Positions 35,580 to 49,153 of a stretch of 64,000 nt of DNA are shown here, one piece after another. The notes below the pieces were generated by a model, which saw only the letters and a list, made by a program, of their open reading frames with translations, made no database searches and was not told the origin of the DNA. A program made the position numbers and the translations under genes. The stretch spans positions 310,001-374,000 of the forward strand of contig WHUZ01000033.1 of NCBI GenBank assembly GCA_015179045.1. Direction: 5' to 3'. The stretch comes from Kalaharituber pfeilii (Eukaryota > Ascomycota > Pezizomycetes > Pezizales > Pezizaceae). Position 1 is the stretch's first letter. Every line of letters starts with the position of its first letter.

Positions 35580-38500
35580 TTGGTTAGTGGGATGGGGAGG
35601 GGAGGGGAGGAGGGGGCAGGAGAGGAGGAGGATGGGAAGGGAGGAGAAGGGCAGGGTTGGCGTATGGTGTTGTGATATATACATCTCTTTGGCTTGATTT
35701 TGATTGACGGTTTCTGTATTTTTGGAGCTTTATGTGTCGTTACATATAGAACGAAACAACTAGAAAAGAAAAATATATATATAAGGGTTTTGACAATAAA
35801 CGTTTTGTCTCTTATAAAATACGAAAGTGGAAAATGTGGTGGAATTTGATATGGAGGAGCTTTTGGGGCTTTTGGGGCTCAAGAGATCTAGAACGTATAT
35901 ATACTTGTGTTCTATGTAGCGATTTTTTTTTTATGTTGTGTTATGGTGGGCTTGTAAAGGAGGGTTATGTATGTGTAGGTTGTTAAATGTGTGTGTGTGT
36001 GTGTGTGTTTCGTGGCTGGGGAAGGGGGGTGCGTGGGTGCGTGGGTGCGTGGGTGCGTGGGTGGGTGGGTGGATGGAGGTGAGGATTTGAATGAAAGATG
36101 GTAAAGGGTAGCGGGGAGTGCGGAGGGATAAGGTGTGTGTGTGAATAAGAGGAACTTTTTGGAGTGGAAGTGGTTAAAGGTTCCAACTTATATAGGACAT
36201 CCAAGTTCCCTTGCATTGTATGTATTATACAGGTTTGAGTCAAGAGAGAGTTGACGGACGTACATGTACCAAAAAAAAAGAAAAAGGATAGGATGACCGT
36301 TATGATAGGCAAAACTCCCGGGGCTGTCTGCTACGTACGCCGCAGAGCGGAGGGTTTGTGATTGATCTGGGTGGTGCTTTGGGGCGTGGGGGTTGGTTAT
36401 GGCGGGGGGGGGGTGGTCTCGTGCCTAGCGGAGGCGGAAAGATGGTATCATACGTTTTGAGCATGAGGCGCGGGGAGGGATGTGGTTTTATAATTCGACT
36501 ACAGTAGATGTAAATTAAATCCAACTATCATACATATGCATATTGCATATTGCATATCTGGCTGGACGGCCATTGTACTTGAAGTACAGTAGATACGGGT
36601 GGACAGTTGGGTGCTGGGGCGCTTCCTGGGCTATGATATACAAAGGAAGCGCTACGTAATACTGAAAAAGTGAAGGACTACAAATTTTTTTCAGGATTGA
36701 TTTAATTCGGCGGCGGGTAAGAGGAGAGGTCTATTTGCGATTATGATGGTGAGATGGTGAGGTACTAGGACCGGGAGAGGTAGTATCCAGGAGAGGTGTT
36801 GGCTTTTATGTATGTGGGTATGTATGTATGTATGTGATGGACTTGGAAGAATGTGGTGGTTGGGTTGGTTGAAGGTACAAGGTACCGGTATCTCATTACA
36901 GAGAGAGAGAGAGAGCGTTTATGTGGGGCGATGGCAGCCAGGCACTGTGTGTGCACATACCAAGCCTTTTTTTCTTTTTTCTTTTCTTTTTTTTAATACA
37001 AGAATCTGCAAAAAGTCTTTCTATCATAAAGGTTCATTTTCTTTCCTAGGTGCATCTGTCCCCACCCCTCGCTGCCTCGAGCTCTTCCATTTCACCGGAG
37101 CTGGGAGGCGTACCAAAAGCGGTACTGGTGGTTTCCGGTAAAAGAAACCTGAATTTTGGGCACGTTGAGAGTTTTTGAATATCCGTATACGGAAGACTTC
37201 CGTGTTTGACAGTTTTTGAACATCAGCACGTGATTCCTTGATGTAGGTACGGAGTAGGGCAAACTAACCAGATTCTTTGGCCTGCTTACAGACGTGAGTT
37301 TGGCATAAGATCTGATTAATCTATTAGAGTGTCACGTGCACCAGGATGCCTGGGGACGAGGTTCCATATGCAGTAACTACAAGTAAAAGAAGTAACGCAG
37401 GACCAATAATCTCCCTGCATTCTCTTCCTTCCTGCTCAATTACACATCCGCTGAAACCTTCTCATCCTCATCTCGCATCTCTCATTTGCACTCCCAAAAA
37501 AATACTCAATTTCTCATTAGATTTCCGCTGTCTGCTGGACATATAAAGTTTTTTCTTAGGTCTCCAAAGGCTCGACAGCTTCTGCTGGAGTTTGCGTTTA
37601 GAGGTAAAGGTGTTGAGTTTTGTTTTTCGCGAAAATATTACTACGTTGGGAGCTTGCAGAAAGAGTAGGAGAAAGAAGTAAGGAGTGAGCAGAGTATAAC
37701 TATTCGTATTGAATGTCTGGTTTACGACTTGAGGAACGGGAGAGAGAGAGAAGCTCGTCTAGAGAGTGTTTAACGAAGTTTCCGTTTAGGGAACTCTCCA
37801 CTATAGGCAACCGACCACTGAGCCAAGAGATTCTTCACCTACAGGGAGGAACCAATCATCACACTCACGCCCACACATACTCACACAAATCGCTTGATTT
37901 AATTTGCTACTACTCCGAGATACGTGCCGGATCTCCCCGCATGCGAAAAAGACGAAGTCAGAAGTCGGCGAGTTATTGAGGGATTCAGAGTGCACCTAAG
38001 AACGGACCAGAGGGGCAGAGGGGGGATTAAGAAAGACAGCCCTGGTTTCATCTTAATTTCTAGCAACTGGGAACGACCCACTTCCGCACGAAGTCTGCAG
38101 GAACTGGGATTTTCTCTCTGACAGTACACAGACGCTCATTCCACCGGGATAAGAATAGAAAATTCCAATCTCAGATTCTGAATTAGCGCTGGAGCGAACT
38201 TGCTTGCGATCGGGTTCAGTTCCCTGGGTACATTCGTATGTGAGTAATCTTTCGCGTTGTGGGAAATACGCTGGCAATGGCTGTGTCCTGATAATTACGC
38301 AGTGTGTGATCGATAGTTGATCAGTGCTCCGATTCTCGACGCCGACATCCGGTCTCGGCCCCCCTTGGTGTAGGTTGCCTCGTCTGTTGGTTGCTTTGTG
38401 CCTTCTATCCCTTAGCAGTGCGAAGTCCAAAATCTAATGCCAACGGAAAATGTCCGTGTATTCCATTGCAAACTGGCATAGTGATATACCTCTCAAAATT

Positions 38501-41001
38501 GACTATACCATTTCAGTGGTGGTGGGCACTGACACTTTGACGTTCTGTTAGCCTTGAGGTTTCGCGCTACAGAGGAGGCGGTGCAGCATCATATTTTACC
38601 CTAATCTGAAAAAGGCATTGTGATTCTCGCCTGGTAAGTGTGCGGTACTATACCTAGTTAGGGTTCCGTTAAGGAGCGGGTACGTGCGTCAGGGGCGGAG
38701 ACAGGTGTGGGGAGGAAGACGGAAAGAGATGGAGTCCCTTGCTTCCCTTCTGCCTGCGCCTTCGTTTCTTTTTTAGATTGGGTTCCAACATGAAACGTTG
38801 CAAGGCCGTTTGCGGCTGTTTGTTTCACGTTTTTGATGTGTGTGATGAACATTGATTGATAGATTGACAGGAAGTGGGGCAGGGAGGGGAATTTTGTTTT
38901 GTTTGTGTGGGTCGGAAATTTGGTCCATTCGGAAGTTGCGCGCAGATGGTTCATTTGATTGATTGCGAATTTTTTTTTCGATTGATCATGGTCTTTGGGA
39001 AGGGGATGGGACACGGGATGAGTTGCTAATGTTTGAGGGTGATACCCACGGACTTCAGATTTCTCGTGCAACTCTCACCTTACTTCTCTGATCTTAGACT
39101 GTTGCAAGTGCCGGGTGTTTCCAATTCCAGCTGGCACCGACACGGCAAGCAAGAAAGCACAGCTTTTAGGGACGCTCTCTGGTAGCGAGCAACAGGACGG
39201 GGGGAGGCGCCGTGTCAATGGTGAGAGCATCACGACAATTTGCATGAATCGTGCATGAGAAGTGCTCCTCCGCCTCGCTTCGCTTCGCAAATTTTATCTG
39301 GCTTGTTGGATTTGCTGCCTTGTGCACTTTAACGTTGTAGTTGGCCCCCGCTCGCTCACATCCTCATCACAGCGGGGAAAAAAATCGTGACTAGGCTAAC
39401 TTGCTTGAGGTAATTTGATTTCACCGCAGGCCTCTGGCTCCCTGTTACTTTGCCTAGTCATCAAGCCGGTACCACCAACAGCACCAAGCACCAAACATTG
39501 CAATTGCAACAGGACAGAGTAATCAACCGACTGGGCTACAGATAAGTTTTCTTTCCCTCTGTTTTCTAGGACAGGGATCTGGGTTTGATTGGGATACCCT
39601 TCCTTGGACGATTTTAGCATACTAGTTGTCTCGGTGTGTGCATTTTCACCCACGATCTTTGGCAGCGTCTGTTGAGCTTGTAAAGAGGTTTGGCTAAATA
39701 CGAATAAGTAACCCCCCTGAAGCCAATTGATAGGGGAGAATCCCGGCGTGCACGTCAACAAAAGCGTCAATATCGATATCAAGCAGTGGTAAGCACCTTA
39801 TGGTAGGTGGGGTAATAGAAGAGAATTGGTGCATCGGATTGTTTACAATTCTCCAAATCGGCGGGTGATTTTCGATTCCATCACCTGTCCGTGGTCATTG
39901 GCTGGAGAGAAGGGTTGTCCTTTTTCAGTCGTGTGATCCTATGATTAAAGCCTCGAACCTGGTCGTCTTTATAATTGATTAATTGGTGGGACTGGGCTTG
40001 CGTTGCATTTTGCATGACAAGGCGCTGGGATTAGGAAGGTAAACAAGGCTAAAGCTCTTTTTGACCGTACTGCAAATAGTTACCTGCAGCCGTAAGGGCA
40101 GCACAGCACGTTAGCTACGCCCCTATTTTTTCCCTGCTTTTCCTCCGTACTCTACAGGAACAAGGCAACAACGGTACAAATGTGACAAGCCAAGGGCGAC
40201 AGGGTTGGCATCGAGAAAGGATTGTTTTATTTCAAGAAACGAACATTTCTTCCAGCAATAAACGTTTTTTTCCTTCCTTTCGCTCTTTCGCCGAAGGCGC
40301 TCTTCTGGTCCCTCTTTTGTTTGTTTGTTGTATTTTTTGTTTACTGCGTCATCCGAGTAACCGTGAGGGGAAGATATCGACAAAATATTGATTACGGCTG
40401 AGGGGAACTTGGGTCTACGTCGAATGATTGGTCGGTCAGGAAAGAAGCCAAAGAAGCAAAGAAATCGCATATCAAGGGTCCTCTCTTCTTCCACTGGCCT
40501 TCTATTTCGGCATCGGGACGCGCATCATCTCACCCCCCAACCTTTGCCACTCACTACAGAGGAGGAGCAATTTGTGGGAAGAAACGAAAGCAGGAACGAT
40601 AAAGGGTGTTTATATTTTACGTTGAGTTTGAAGGTTATTATTTTCTTTACGTTCTTTAGGAAAAAAAAAAAGATTATCGACAGCAAGTTGCGGGAAACCG
40701 CAACGGAAGGAAAAGCTCGCCTTACGGCAGCAGGGAAGGGAGCTGCGGAGGGGTAAAAAGTTAAAGGGCCACCACGGTGGAGGTGAGTTTTTTTTTTTTA
40801 AATTTAATCCGTGGATTGGTGAAAGATACGCCCCTTTTTTGATCTTATCGATGTTTATAGAGCATCTAATTTACTTTTCCATTTCTTATTTCGTGCGACG
40901 AACAAAGATGATGCTAATCTGTGGCCTTTTCTAGTCCCTTCTGCCACGATTCTAGCAAACTCAACTACCGGATTCCGTTAGGATTGCCACGTATCCTCGC
41001 A
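35580..41001. other. 5.4-kb intergenic region
   Basis: No gene I can support. It starts with G/A-rich sequence and simple repeats: (GT)n at about 35990-36008, GGGTGCGT-type repeats at 36027-36073, (TATG)n at 36808-36836 and (AG)n at 36900-36916. A CCTGGGGACGAGG motif near 37350 resembles the outer end of the MULE at 509-3034. Minus-strand frames at 38658-39071 and 39396-39782 are open but show no domain. The last ~500 bp are the kinesin promoter/5' UTR. Confidence 0.5.
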
Positions 41002-44000
41002 ATGGCGACAACAATACCACGCCCGCAGGGCACTCGCTCCGGAGGATCAAGCCTACAGGCACCAAGGAAGACTTCGTTGATAGCGCGACCGTCAACGCCG
41101 TCGCGGTTGTCAACAGTTGGACCACCAGGGGCGTCATTACCGACGTCAAAGTCGTTACAAAAGTCCGTATCTGTATCGTCTTTTTCTCATCAGACTAAAG
41201 GATCGCGAACGAGCTTGTCGCCTCCGACCCCGCTGAAACTGAATCGTAGATTGAGCACTATCGGCAAAACTAACCCGGCTCCGCCGTCGCAACATAGGGA
41301 TTCGGATGGAGACTACAAGGAAATCAAACGATTATCGCGGAAAAGTACCTCGAATTTGAGCGCATCTACGAGCTCAGACGATGCGGGTCGATTAAGTGTA
41401 TTACCAAGCCCTCCGCCGAGCAGGAGTGGCAGCGCGGAAGGGAGCTATACCAGCGTGACTGCAATAAATGGTAGCCATTCTGATTCAGTTGCGATGAGGG
41501 GTGGAGGAGGTGAAGGAGGAGGTAAAGAGAAAGAAGGAAAAGGCAACGTTGTGGTTAGTGTCCGGTGTAGGCCGGACGGAGATGGGAGCAATGGGGACAA
41601 CTTTTGGGTTGTCGATCCGAGGGGTTCGCGGATTGTGTATAAGGGTGGTGAGGGAGGGGATTATATCTATGGTTTGTTCTGCCAGCTTGCTTCCCGTGCC
41701 TGTTTAGGCAGCATGGCTAATTCCAGTACTCCGGAGCAGATAACGTGTTTGGACCTAATGATGACAATTCCAGAGTGTACGACGCCTGCGCCAAACGACT
41801 GGTTCGTCGGGTTATGGAGGGTTACCATGGTACAGTTTTTGCGTACGGTATGACCGGAACAGGAAAGACGTTTAGTATGCAAGGGACAACGACATCACCA
41901 GGTGTTATACCTCTGGCTATCAATGACATTTTTTCGTTTATTCGCGAGACGCCAAATCGAGAATTTTTGTTACGGGTTTCATATTTAGAAATATATAACG
42001 AACGAATACACGACCTTTTATCCGCGGCAACACCAACGGGAAAGAACGGCATGCCGGAGGCGCCGCAGGAGGAGATCAAGTTGAGAGAGGATGCGAAACG
42101 TGGTGTATATGCGACTCCGCTGAAGGAGGAGATTGTGCAGTCGCCTACACAGCTACTGAGGGTGATTGCAAGAGGTGATATGGCGAGACGTGTGGCTGGG
42201 ACTCAATTCAATGCACGAAGTTCTCGATCGCATGCGGTGGTGCAGGTTGTGGTGGAATCGCGAGATAGGGTACCCGGGGGAAACCCCATGGGAGGGAAAG
42301 GTTCGGGGGTGTGCGCGTTAGCACGCTCAGCTTGATTGATTTGGCTGGAAGTGAACGTGCTGCGGAGTCCAAAGAGCGACGGCAGGAGGGGGGCACATCA
42401 ACAGGTCTCTACTCACGCTGGGTACGGTCATTGCAAGGCTAAGCGAGACAAAGGGCAAGGAGAAAGACAAGGATGGAAGCCATTTACCATATAGAGATAG
42501 CAAACTTACCAGATTGTTGCAGCCTGCGTTGAGCGGTAACAGTTTGGTGAGCATATTATGCACCATTGCCACCGGGACGCAATCCGCCACAAACGAAACG
42601 TTGAATACTCTCAAGTTTGCGGCAAGAGCACGCAATAACATTGTCAGTCATGCAAAGAAGGCTGACGACGGACCCTTGGGAGGAGTGGATGCGGGGAGTA
42701 GGGTACTACTAGAGAGATACCGGTTGGAGATTGAGCGCCTCAGGGCACAACTCGATGAGGTTGCAAAGCAGAAAGAGGAAACCGAGGAACGGGAGAGGGA
42801 GGAGAAAGAGAGGGAGAGGCACGAGGAACAGATGCTGGAGATGCAGCTGGCGAGGACAGCATTGAAGGAGCGGATAGAACATCTGAACAGGCTCATATTG
42901 TGCTCAAAGTCGTCGGGGGTCAACTCGGCTCGGAATTCGACAGCAACGTCACATCCAGGGCATATGTCGTCGATCTCAACACGCTCCTCACTGAACCTCG
43001 TTGGCTTATCAAGAGCCTTTTCAACGTCATCAGCGGGGTCCCCTGTGTTACCCGGGAGTCACCATTTATCATTGACGAGTGAAGTTTCGTATCACCAGCC
43101 ACCTATGGAGTTCCAAGAGGATGAGGATTCAACTGGTGGCGAATTTGGAGACGGAATCGCCACCCTATCGGCTCAAGTCAAGGCATTACAAGCAGATGTA
43201 GCGGACAAAAAACCGATATATTGCCACCCTGGAACGGAGACTGTTGCACGCGAGGCGAAGCTCACACAGTAGGACTTCTATTGGCGGGTTTGGCTCACCG
43301 GTTATGGGGGGTGGCATAACTGAGGAAGCGAGCTTGGCCTATATGGTTGCGGAGAAGGACAGGGAGATTGTGGAGTTGAGGGCGCGGCTGGACGACAAGG
43401 AGAGGATGCTGGCTGCTTTGCGGAGCGTGGCGCGGAATAGAGACACTGCCGAGGGTCCTAATAGCCCGAGGCTGTCGATATGTAGCAGCTGTGGTGGGAT
43501 CGGCAGCCAGAGTGCCGGCACGGGAAGCAGGGTCAACAGCTATATTGCGCCACTACCGTCAAGTCAGGACTTGGGGCTGGGATTGGGCAGGATCCGGACT
43601 AAGAGTATGGATGATGGACTGTCAATGGCGATGCAGATGATGAAGCACTCGCACCGAAACAGCATGCATCGTGTGAGCAGTGGATCGATGCCATTGGTGG
43701 GGTCCAGTGCCACGATCACCCAGACACCGCTGCCTTTCCCGCCGGCAAATGGCACGTCGACCAGACACTCCCACCCACGGCTCAAGCCGTTCATTCTTCC
43801 ATGGAAGCTCGCGACACGAGAGGCTAGAGACGCTGCCGCAGCCGCCGCCGCCGCAGCAGCAGCATCTGTTTCTGCTGGGGCGTCCTCTGTCGCACAATCT
43901 GCGTCCACTCCAGCATCCGCTCCACTTTCCCGCTCCGTCAGCCTTACCAGCTCCCTTCGCAGTGCTCACCGCGAGAGTGCCATTAATGAAACTCCACAAC

Positions 44001-44320
44001 AGCAGCAGCGAGTCGAGCTCGAAGTCGAAGTGCACGCGGTCGACGCTGATGAGGAGGACGACAACAAATCGCATGACGGTGACGAGGAGGACGGCGAGGC
44101 GGTAATTAGTGGGCGGCTGGAACCGGGGGATGAAGTTGATGTGAATGTGGCAAGGCTGAGTATGGGGAGTCGATTGGAGAGGCATGACAGTAGCGGGAGT
44201 TTGAGGAGGAGAGAGGGATTCCTGAGTGGGTTTAGGAATGGAGGAGATGGTGGCATCGGAAGGCCGCCAGAAATTGGGGTGGAAGAGTTGGGGTTGGGAG
44301 AGATTGTGGATGTGCGGTAG
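41002..44320 (+). CDS. kipA: Kip2/KipA-type kinesin (kinesin-7-like) with three homopolymer frameshifts
   Basis: ATG 41002 begins MATTIPRPQGTRSGG, a Ser/Thr-rich head. One intron (41672-41739, GT..AG, GCTAAT branch site) rejoins the frame as YIYD-NVFGPNDD. The motor domain has the P-loop GMTGTGKTFSMQG, NARSSRSH (switch I) and LIDLAGSER (switch II), and the neck/coiled coil after ARARNNIVSH has RYRLEIERLRAQLDE. A second coiled coil (EKDREIVELRARLDDKERML) and a long disordered tail end at TAG 44318-44320. The frame breaks at three runs: G at 42305-42309 (one short), G at 42388-42393 (one short) and A at 43207-43212 (one too many). Correcting only these restores about 1,083 codons, with conserved motifs on both sides. 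Kip2 kinesins walk to and stabilise microtubule plus ends; KipA controls hyphal growth direction in Aspergillus. The symbol is by family resemblance. Confidence 0.85.
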
Positions 44321-47300
44321 GCGGGGGGTTGTAGGTGCATCTGGGAGTTTTTCGTTTTCTTGTCAACTTGATTAGGTTGCTTTGTTGGTTTCTTTCTCCT
44401 CTTTCCCTGTTCGGTTCGTATGTTGATTAGGTTTCGAATTTGCTGTTTCTTCGAATTGGGCTTGGTTTGGTTGGGTTTTTATTTGGGAATTTTCTCATTC
44501 TTGTTTCTTTTATATTCTTAGTTTATTTTTCGTTTATTTTTTCATACCTCTTTTCACGCTCGAAACTATTGATGGTGTACGTGTTTTTTTTTTACATATA
44601 TAAGCATTTTCTTATCTTTTTATGCTCAGGAGCTTGATTGGACATGCCGCTCGGAATGTGAATCTTTTTTCCTTTTTCTTGAGAGTCGGTGGGATGGCTT
44701 TTGACGTTAGGGGGCTGAGCTCACTTTGTGAAATTTGAATTAGTAGTCTATGATATCTTTTTTTGAATGGCTTATTATGATTAATTCGAATTCATGTTGA
44801 GGAAATCTTTGAAATTTCGTGTGTTGTGTGCGTTGTACGTGTTGTGTGTGTGTGAATATATCAAAATAGCTTTTTTTTTTCGTTTTTGTTTTTGTGGGGG
44901 GGGCCTAGTAGTCTGTTTTAGCGGTTTATTTTTTATTTTTTATTTTTTTCATATATATATTTTAGTTTTATTTTAGTTTTTTTACTATTGAGTACCTTCT
45001 TCTATTGTCTTTTATCCTAAATGGAGCCAAAGGTGGGGGGAAGGTTAAAAGAAGATATGGTAGGAGACAGTCCGGTTTACAAAGGCATAACTCACTGAAG
45101 ACCTGCGAGAACCGAGAGAAGAGGGCGTTTACATATGTAAGAAACACAAAAGTACCAAAACAAAAAAAAAAAAAAAGAGAGAGAGAAAAGATATGTGTGT
45201 GTATGGGATGGGGATCATGGATAATATCTTACGTATTTTGTGAACGAGAATAAGTTAATGTATGTATGGATGTATTTATTTTTTTTTATTTTTTACTTTT
45301 AGTTTATCTTTTATTTTTACTTTTTAGGTATTGACGTAATTGTTTGCATGATTTTTTTTTCTTTTTCCTTCTTTTTTTTTTTTTATTGAGCTATGTATGC
45401 AAATGAATGTTTATATATAAATTTATGAGAATTTTCTATTTTGTGATATATTTGATATCAGTAAACTTCTCGATATTAAATGTGGTAGGTGGGTTATGCG
45501 TACCTTTTTTTTTTTTTTTTTTTTTTTTTTCATTTAGAAAGTATATTTTGTTGAGGGGGATTTGGGATTTTTCTCTTTCTCTTTGTTTTTTGGTATGAGG
45601 AGGCGGGGGGGAGGGACGGGGAGGTTATAAGGTGCAAGTGAAGGGGATGAGGAGGGGATGTTTGGATGTGGTGATGGGAGATATGGAGATGGGGGGATAT
45701 TTTGGGGAGGTTGGAGGGCGGGTGGGCGTGTACCCTCAACTGGTGGCTGCCTTGGAAGGACTGAGGGTGTATATAGAGTATGATGTATTGATGTTTTTTT
45801 TTGTTTGTGAAGGGAGGACTGGAGGGGGTTTACCCTCTTTAGGAGAGCGGGGGTAGGGCGGATAGGTAGAGCAGGGATTACGGGGGGGTTACCCTGAACT
45901 GGCTTGCCTCCCTCAAAGACTTTCGATACTTGTCAAAATTGGTTATTGTCTTGTTGATTTCTTTTTTTGAGTTTCTTGACATTTTTTTTCTTTTTGCCGC
46001 AAAAAAATATAAACTAAATAAACAAAGGAACAAAATCTACAGCACCATTTGGGGGAAAAGCTTTTCTTCTACACTGACAATTTCTAAGCTAAAGAAAGTC
46101 TACCCGCGATGGTGCACGGGTCTTGCAAGCTACTGCCAGACATTATCACCGCGGGGCCGCGGTAGATGATGATGGGTACAGAATACGTGGGCAAAATTTA
46201 ATTGAATTGAATTGTAATATGTGCATTTCTGTTCTTTTTCGGCTTAGCGGCGGCGGTGCCGGAGATCAGTAGTGGGTGACGGGGAGCTCATTGCTGTATT
46301 TTTTTACTTGAGGGAAGTGATTTTACCGGCGTAGCGAGGGAAAAACGGTGAGCAGGCTGGGTAATTCATCAATTGATGACCAGTTGGTTTGGGATAGGCT
46401 ATGGTCTTCCTGACACGGTCCATGCCATGTATAGAAATTCCCTAGAGTTGAAAACTGGTTATGCGTTTTCAAGAGAAAGGTGATTTGAAATAAATAACTT
46501 ACTCCAGTGGGTTCTATATCCAAGCCATCAAAGTCTGAATTTGTGGAATGTGTCCTGTACTTAGACTGGGTTGATTACGGTATTGAATGCACTCCGGAAA
46601 AAAAATAAGAAAAGAGTGGAGAAATATTCTAGAACTTTTATGCATATCTCTGCTCGTTTACAGGTACAAGGCGTGGGTGGAGCCCTAGTAGTGAAAGCTC
46701 TGTTTGATTTTTTTTGGTTTATATCATTACTCGTATGCCTCCCCATGGGCCATGACGAGACTACTTACAAAGGGAGTTAAGGGAGTAAGAGAGCTAGAGG
46801 GAAATAAAGAGATGGCCACTTAGTCTCCTTCATCTTAGCGATTCCACCGCACTCCAGAAGTTCCACGAAAGGTTCTTGCTCTCGTTCTCGCCCCCTTGGG
46901 GGGTCACTCGATGCCTGGATCCTGCCCGGCCACTTATGGCGTCCATAGGTGAAAACTCGCTGTGCTTGTAAATACGATTTTCAGGATCGACGGTAACTGG
47001 GTGGATCCAAATGGAAAATACTGGCATAGGGGAATGCGGAATTGTGTATTTGCTGGTCTTACGGGCCCATTTTTGTTGTTGGTTCACATAACCTTGCATA
47101 CAAGGTACAAGCCTATGGCAGGGATTACGTGTCCATTGACGGGCTGTTGTGTAGAGCTCGGGCAGGTCGAAGGGGCTCTGCGCGTTACCCACACATGATT
47201 AGGCACCATTTCCCAAACCTCAACTTGGAGGGATTCGGGTTTGCGATTCTGATGAATTTTATAGTGATACTCCTAGATTGGCCCCCGGCGTGTACCAGTT

Positions 47301-48145
47301 ACCAGCTTGCATCACAACGAAGCAGCCGCATGGACTCTAAATGGCCAACCTACATTCGCCCACAATAAGTTAGTCTGCAATAAGGATACTCGCTCCAATT
47401 ATCAAGCTCACCTCCTTCATAGGTTGAGTTTGGGAATCTTCTGCGATCCATAGTATCTATGGGGGGCGTAGAAGCTAGGCTTATCAGGCGGAGAGAGCAG
47501 CATTTATATCATTGGTTAGTGATTGCAGGTGAGATTAGTAGAGTCTGGTTGTACGGCCATGGTGTGGGCTTTGCTGTACTTGATGTTGTCTGGCATTTGG
47601 AAGGGAGGGGGTAGGTTCCATATCAAGTGGCAGGAGATTTCGTGGCGGGAGCTATGTTAGGAGTTTGTCAGCATATTGTATTGATGAAGTGTGTAGGCTT
47701 TGTGGCTCAAGTCACGGGGTATTGCTTGGACGAGCGGGTGGGAACTGTCGTGTGGTGGTATGTTTTGCCTTCGTCGCTTCGTAAAGGGGTGGTCATGAGA
47801 AGTGGTAGAGAGTGTTCGGATGAGGGTTTGCGGCCACCGGTTCAGACTTTGAAGGGAAATGGGAATGAATATGTTTATCATAAGAGATGGCCAATCATTA
47901 GCCTCGGATCCGGATATAGGTTTAGGTCCGTTGTCTCTTTCTTTGCTTCTGACACCGGGAACGTGAAAGCGGCCCGCACTAATTGAACAAATGGAGAACC
48001 TTGTGTTACTGCACAGGAGTACGGTATATAACCTCTACGCGGGTAAAGCAATACCCCCATTTTCTGTATTTCTGCATTTCTGCATTCCAGCATGACGCTA
48101 TACTGTAGCTTTGAGGATTTTTTCGGTCTCTCGGTCTCGGTCTCT
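44321..48145. other. Intergenic region, T-rich and without supported genes
   Basis: The first 1.5 kb after the kinesin are unusually T-rich on the plus strand, with many T tracts (44870, 45280, 45350, 45505-45530). Repeats of a TACCCTSAACTGG block occur near 45731 and 45890. Frames at 46830-47192 (minus) and 47627-47986 (plus) are open but lack any recognisable domain or intron structure. Confidence 0.5.
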
Positions 48146-48159
48146 CGGTCATGCGGACT

Positions 48160-48220
48160 TTTTTTTTTTTTTTTTTTTTATATCACATGACCCCGCTTGT
48201 AGCTGTTCGCCATGGCAGGG
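48160..48220 (-). mobile_element. 61-bp poly(A) retroposon stub (family B) with 14-bp TSD
   Basis: On the minus strand the insert reads CCCTGCCATGG, about 30 more bases including CTACAAGCGGGG, then the poly(A) (T run 48159-48179 on plus). Perfect 14-bp direct repeats CGGTCATGCGGACT flank it (48146-48159 and 48221-48234). A second copy of this tail is at 54902-54971. This is a severely 5'-truncated retroposon made by target-primed reverse transcription. Confidence 0.85.
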
Positions 48221-49153
48221 CGGTCATGCGGACTAAGGCTATAGCTAAGTATATATTTTGGCGGAGTATTTTACATATAGCGGTGTTAATGGCCAGTTCT
48301 TCTCTACACACAATCTCATGTATTTAGCTCCAGCTGAATCAATCTTTACTTTCCTGTCATTGATTGAACGGGCATTTGTGAAATGTTATTGGATAGGTAG
48401 CGAGAAAAACTTCCACAGACATCCACAGATAATCTCGCGCTTCAAACCAGGCATTAATCTCATGATTAAGGTTTTTTCTGCTCTTTCATATGTGATCCTT
48501 GCCATTTCGTCAATTCCAAACTAGTGAAATTTCCTATTGATTTCGGCAATATTAGAGGACGGGGAGATTGGTAATTCTGAGGTAGCACCCATTGCTTAGC
48601 CTCCTTTGCTAGAAGTTCGTTGATCTTTGTGTTTACCTTTTCGCGAGTTTAGTTGAGGTTCTCGTAAAGGGCACAGTTCTCGTTAGGTTATAAGTGATGC
48701 CAGTCGCCCAAAAGGGTCCTTCGCGGACCTTCCATGGTTGTAAAACTATGCACGACGTCGGGGAGCCTGGACCCAATCGTTAGGAATGCTGCCATGTCGT
48801 TCTAAGCTGTGAAGCGGGCAACTGTAGGGCTTAAAGTACACTATACTGTCAGAGAAGACTGTGGAGACGGAGAAGAGCGGGAAGCATGACCTTGAGCTCG
48901 CAAGGTTGGTTTGCTCACCTGTGGCTGTACTGAGAAGATCAGAGATCCCGCCGTAATCATGAGATGAATTGATCATAATTCCAACTCACGGTCGATACTG
49001 ATGGAGTGTAAAACAGTAGGTGTAATAGAGCCTGCGAGTCTTGAAATGGTTGGACGAAACTGGGTGTTCTAGATCGGGTAAGATGACCCGTGCTAAGAAC
49101 GGAACTTACATCCATTGAATGGCTTGGACGGAGTCTGGAACAATTACTGCTTA

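Noticed and set aside
37320..37365. Second MULE copy ending near 37350
   Set aside because: Only about 13 bases (CCTGGGGACGAGG) match the MULE end; no second arm or target duplication found.
39396..39782. Minus-strand frame with a hydrophobic start resembling a signal peptide
   Set aside because: Short hydrophobic stretch, no cleavage-site context, no domain, and no recognisable splice partner.
42241..42430. Introns as explanation of the kinesin frame changes
   Set aside because: Available GT..AG pairs would give introns of about 30 bases without a branch site and would delete conserved motor residues; a one-base run-length change fits better.
47627..47986. 119-codon open frame in the 44-48 kb gap
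   Set aside because: No homology I can recognise, no promoter or intron signals; probably chance.
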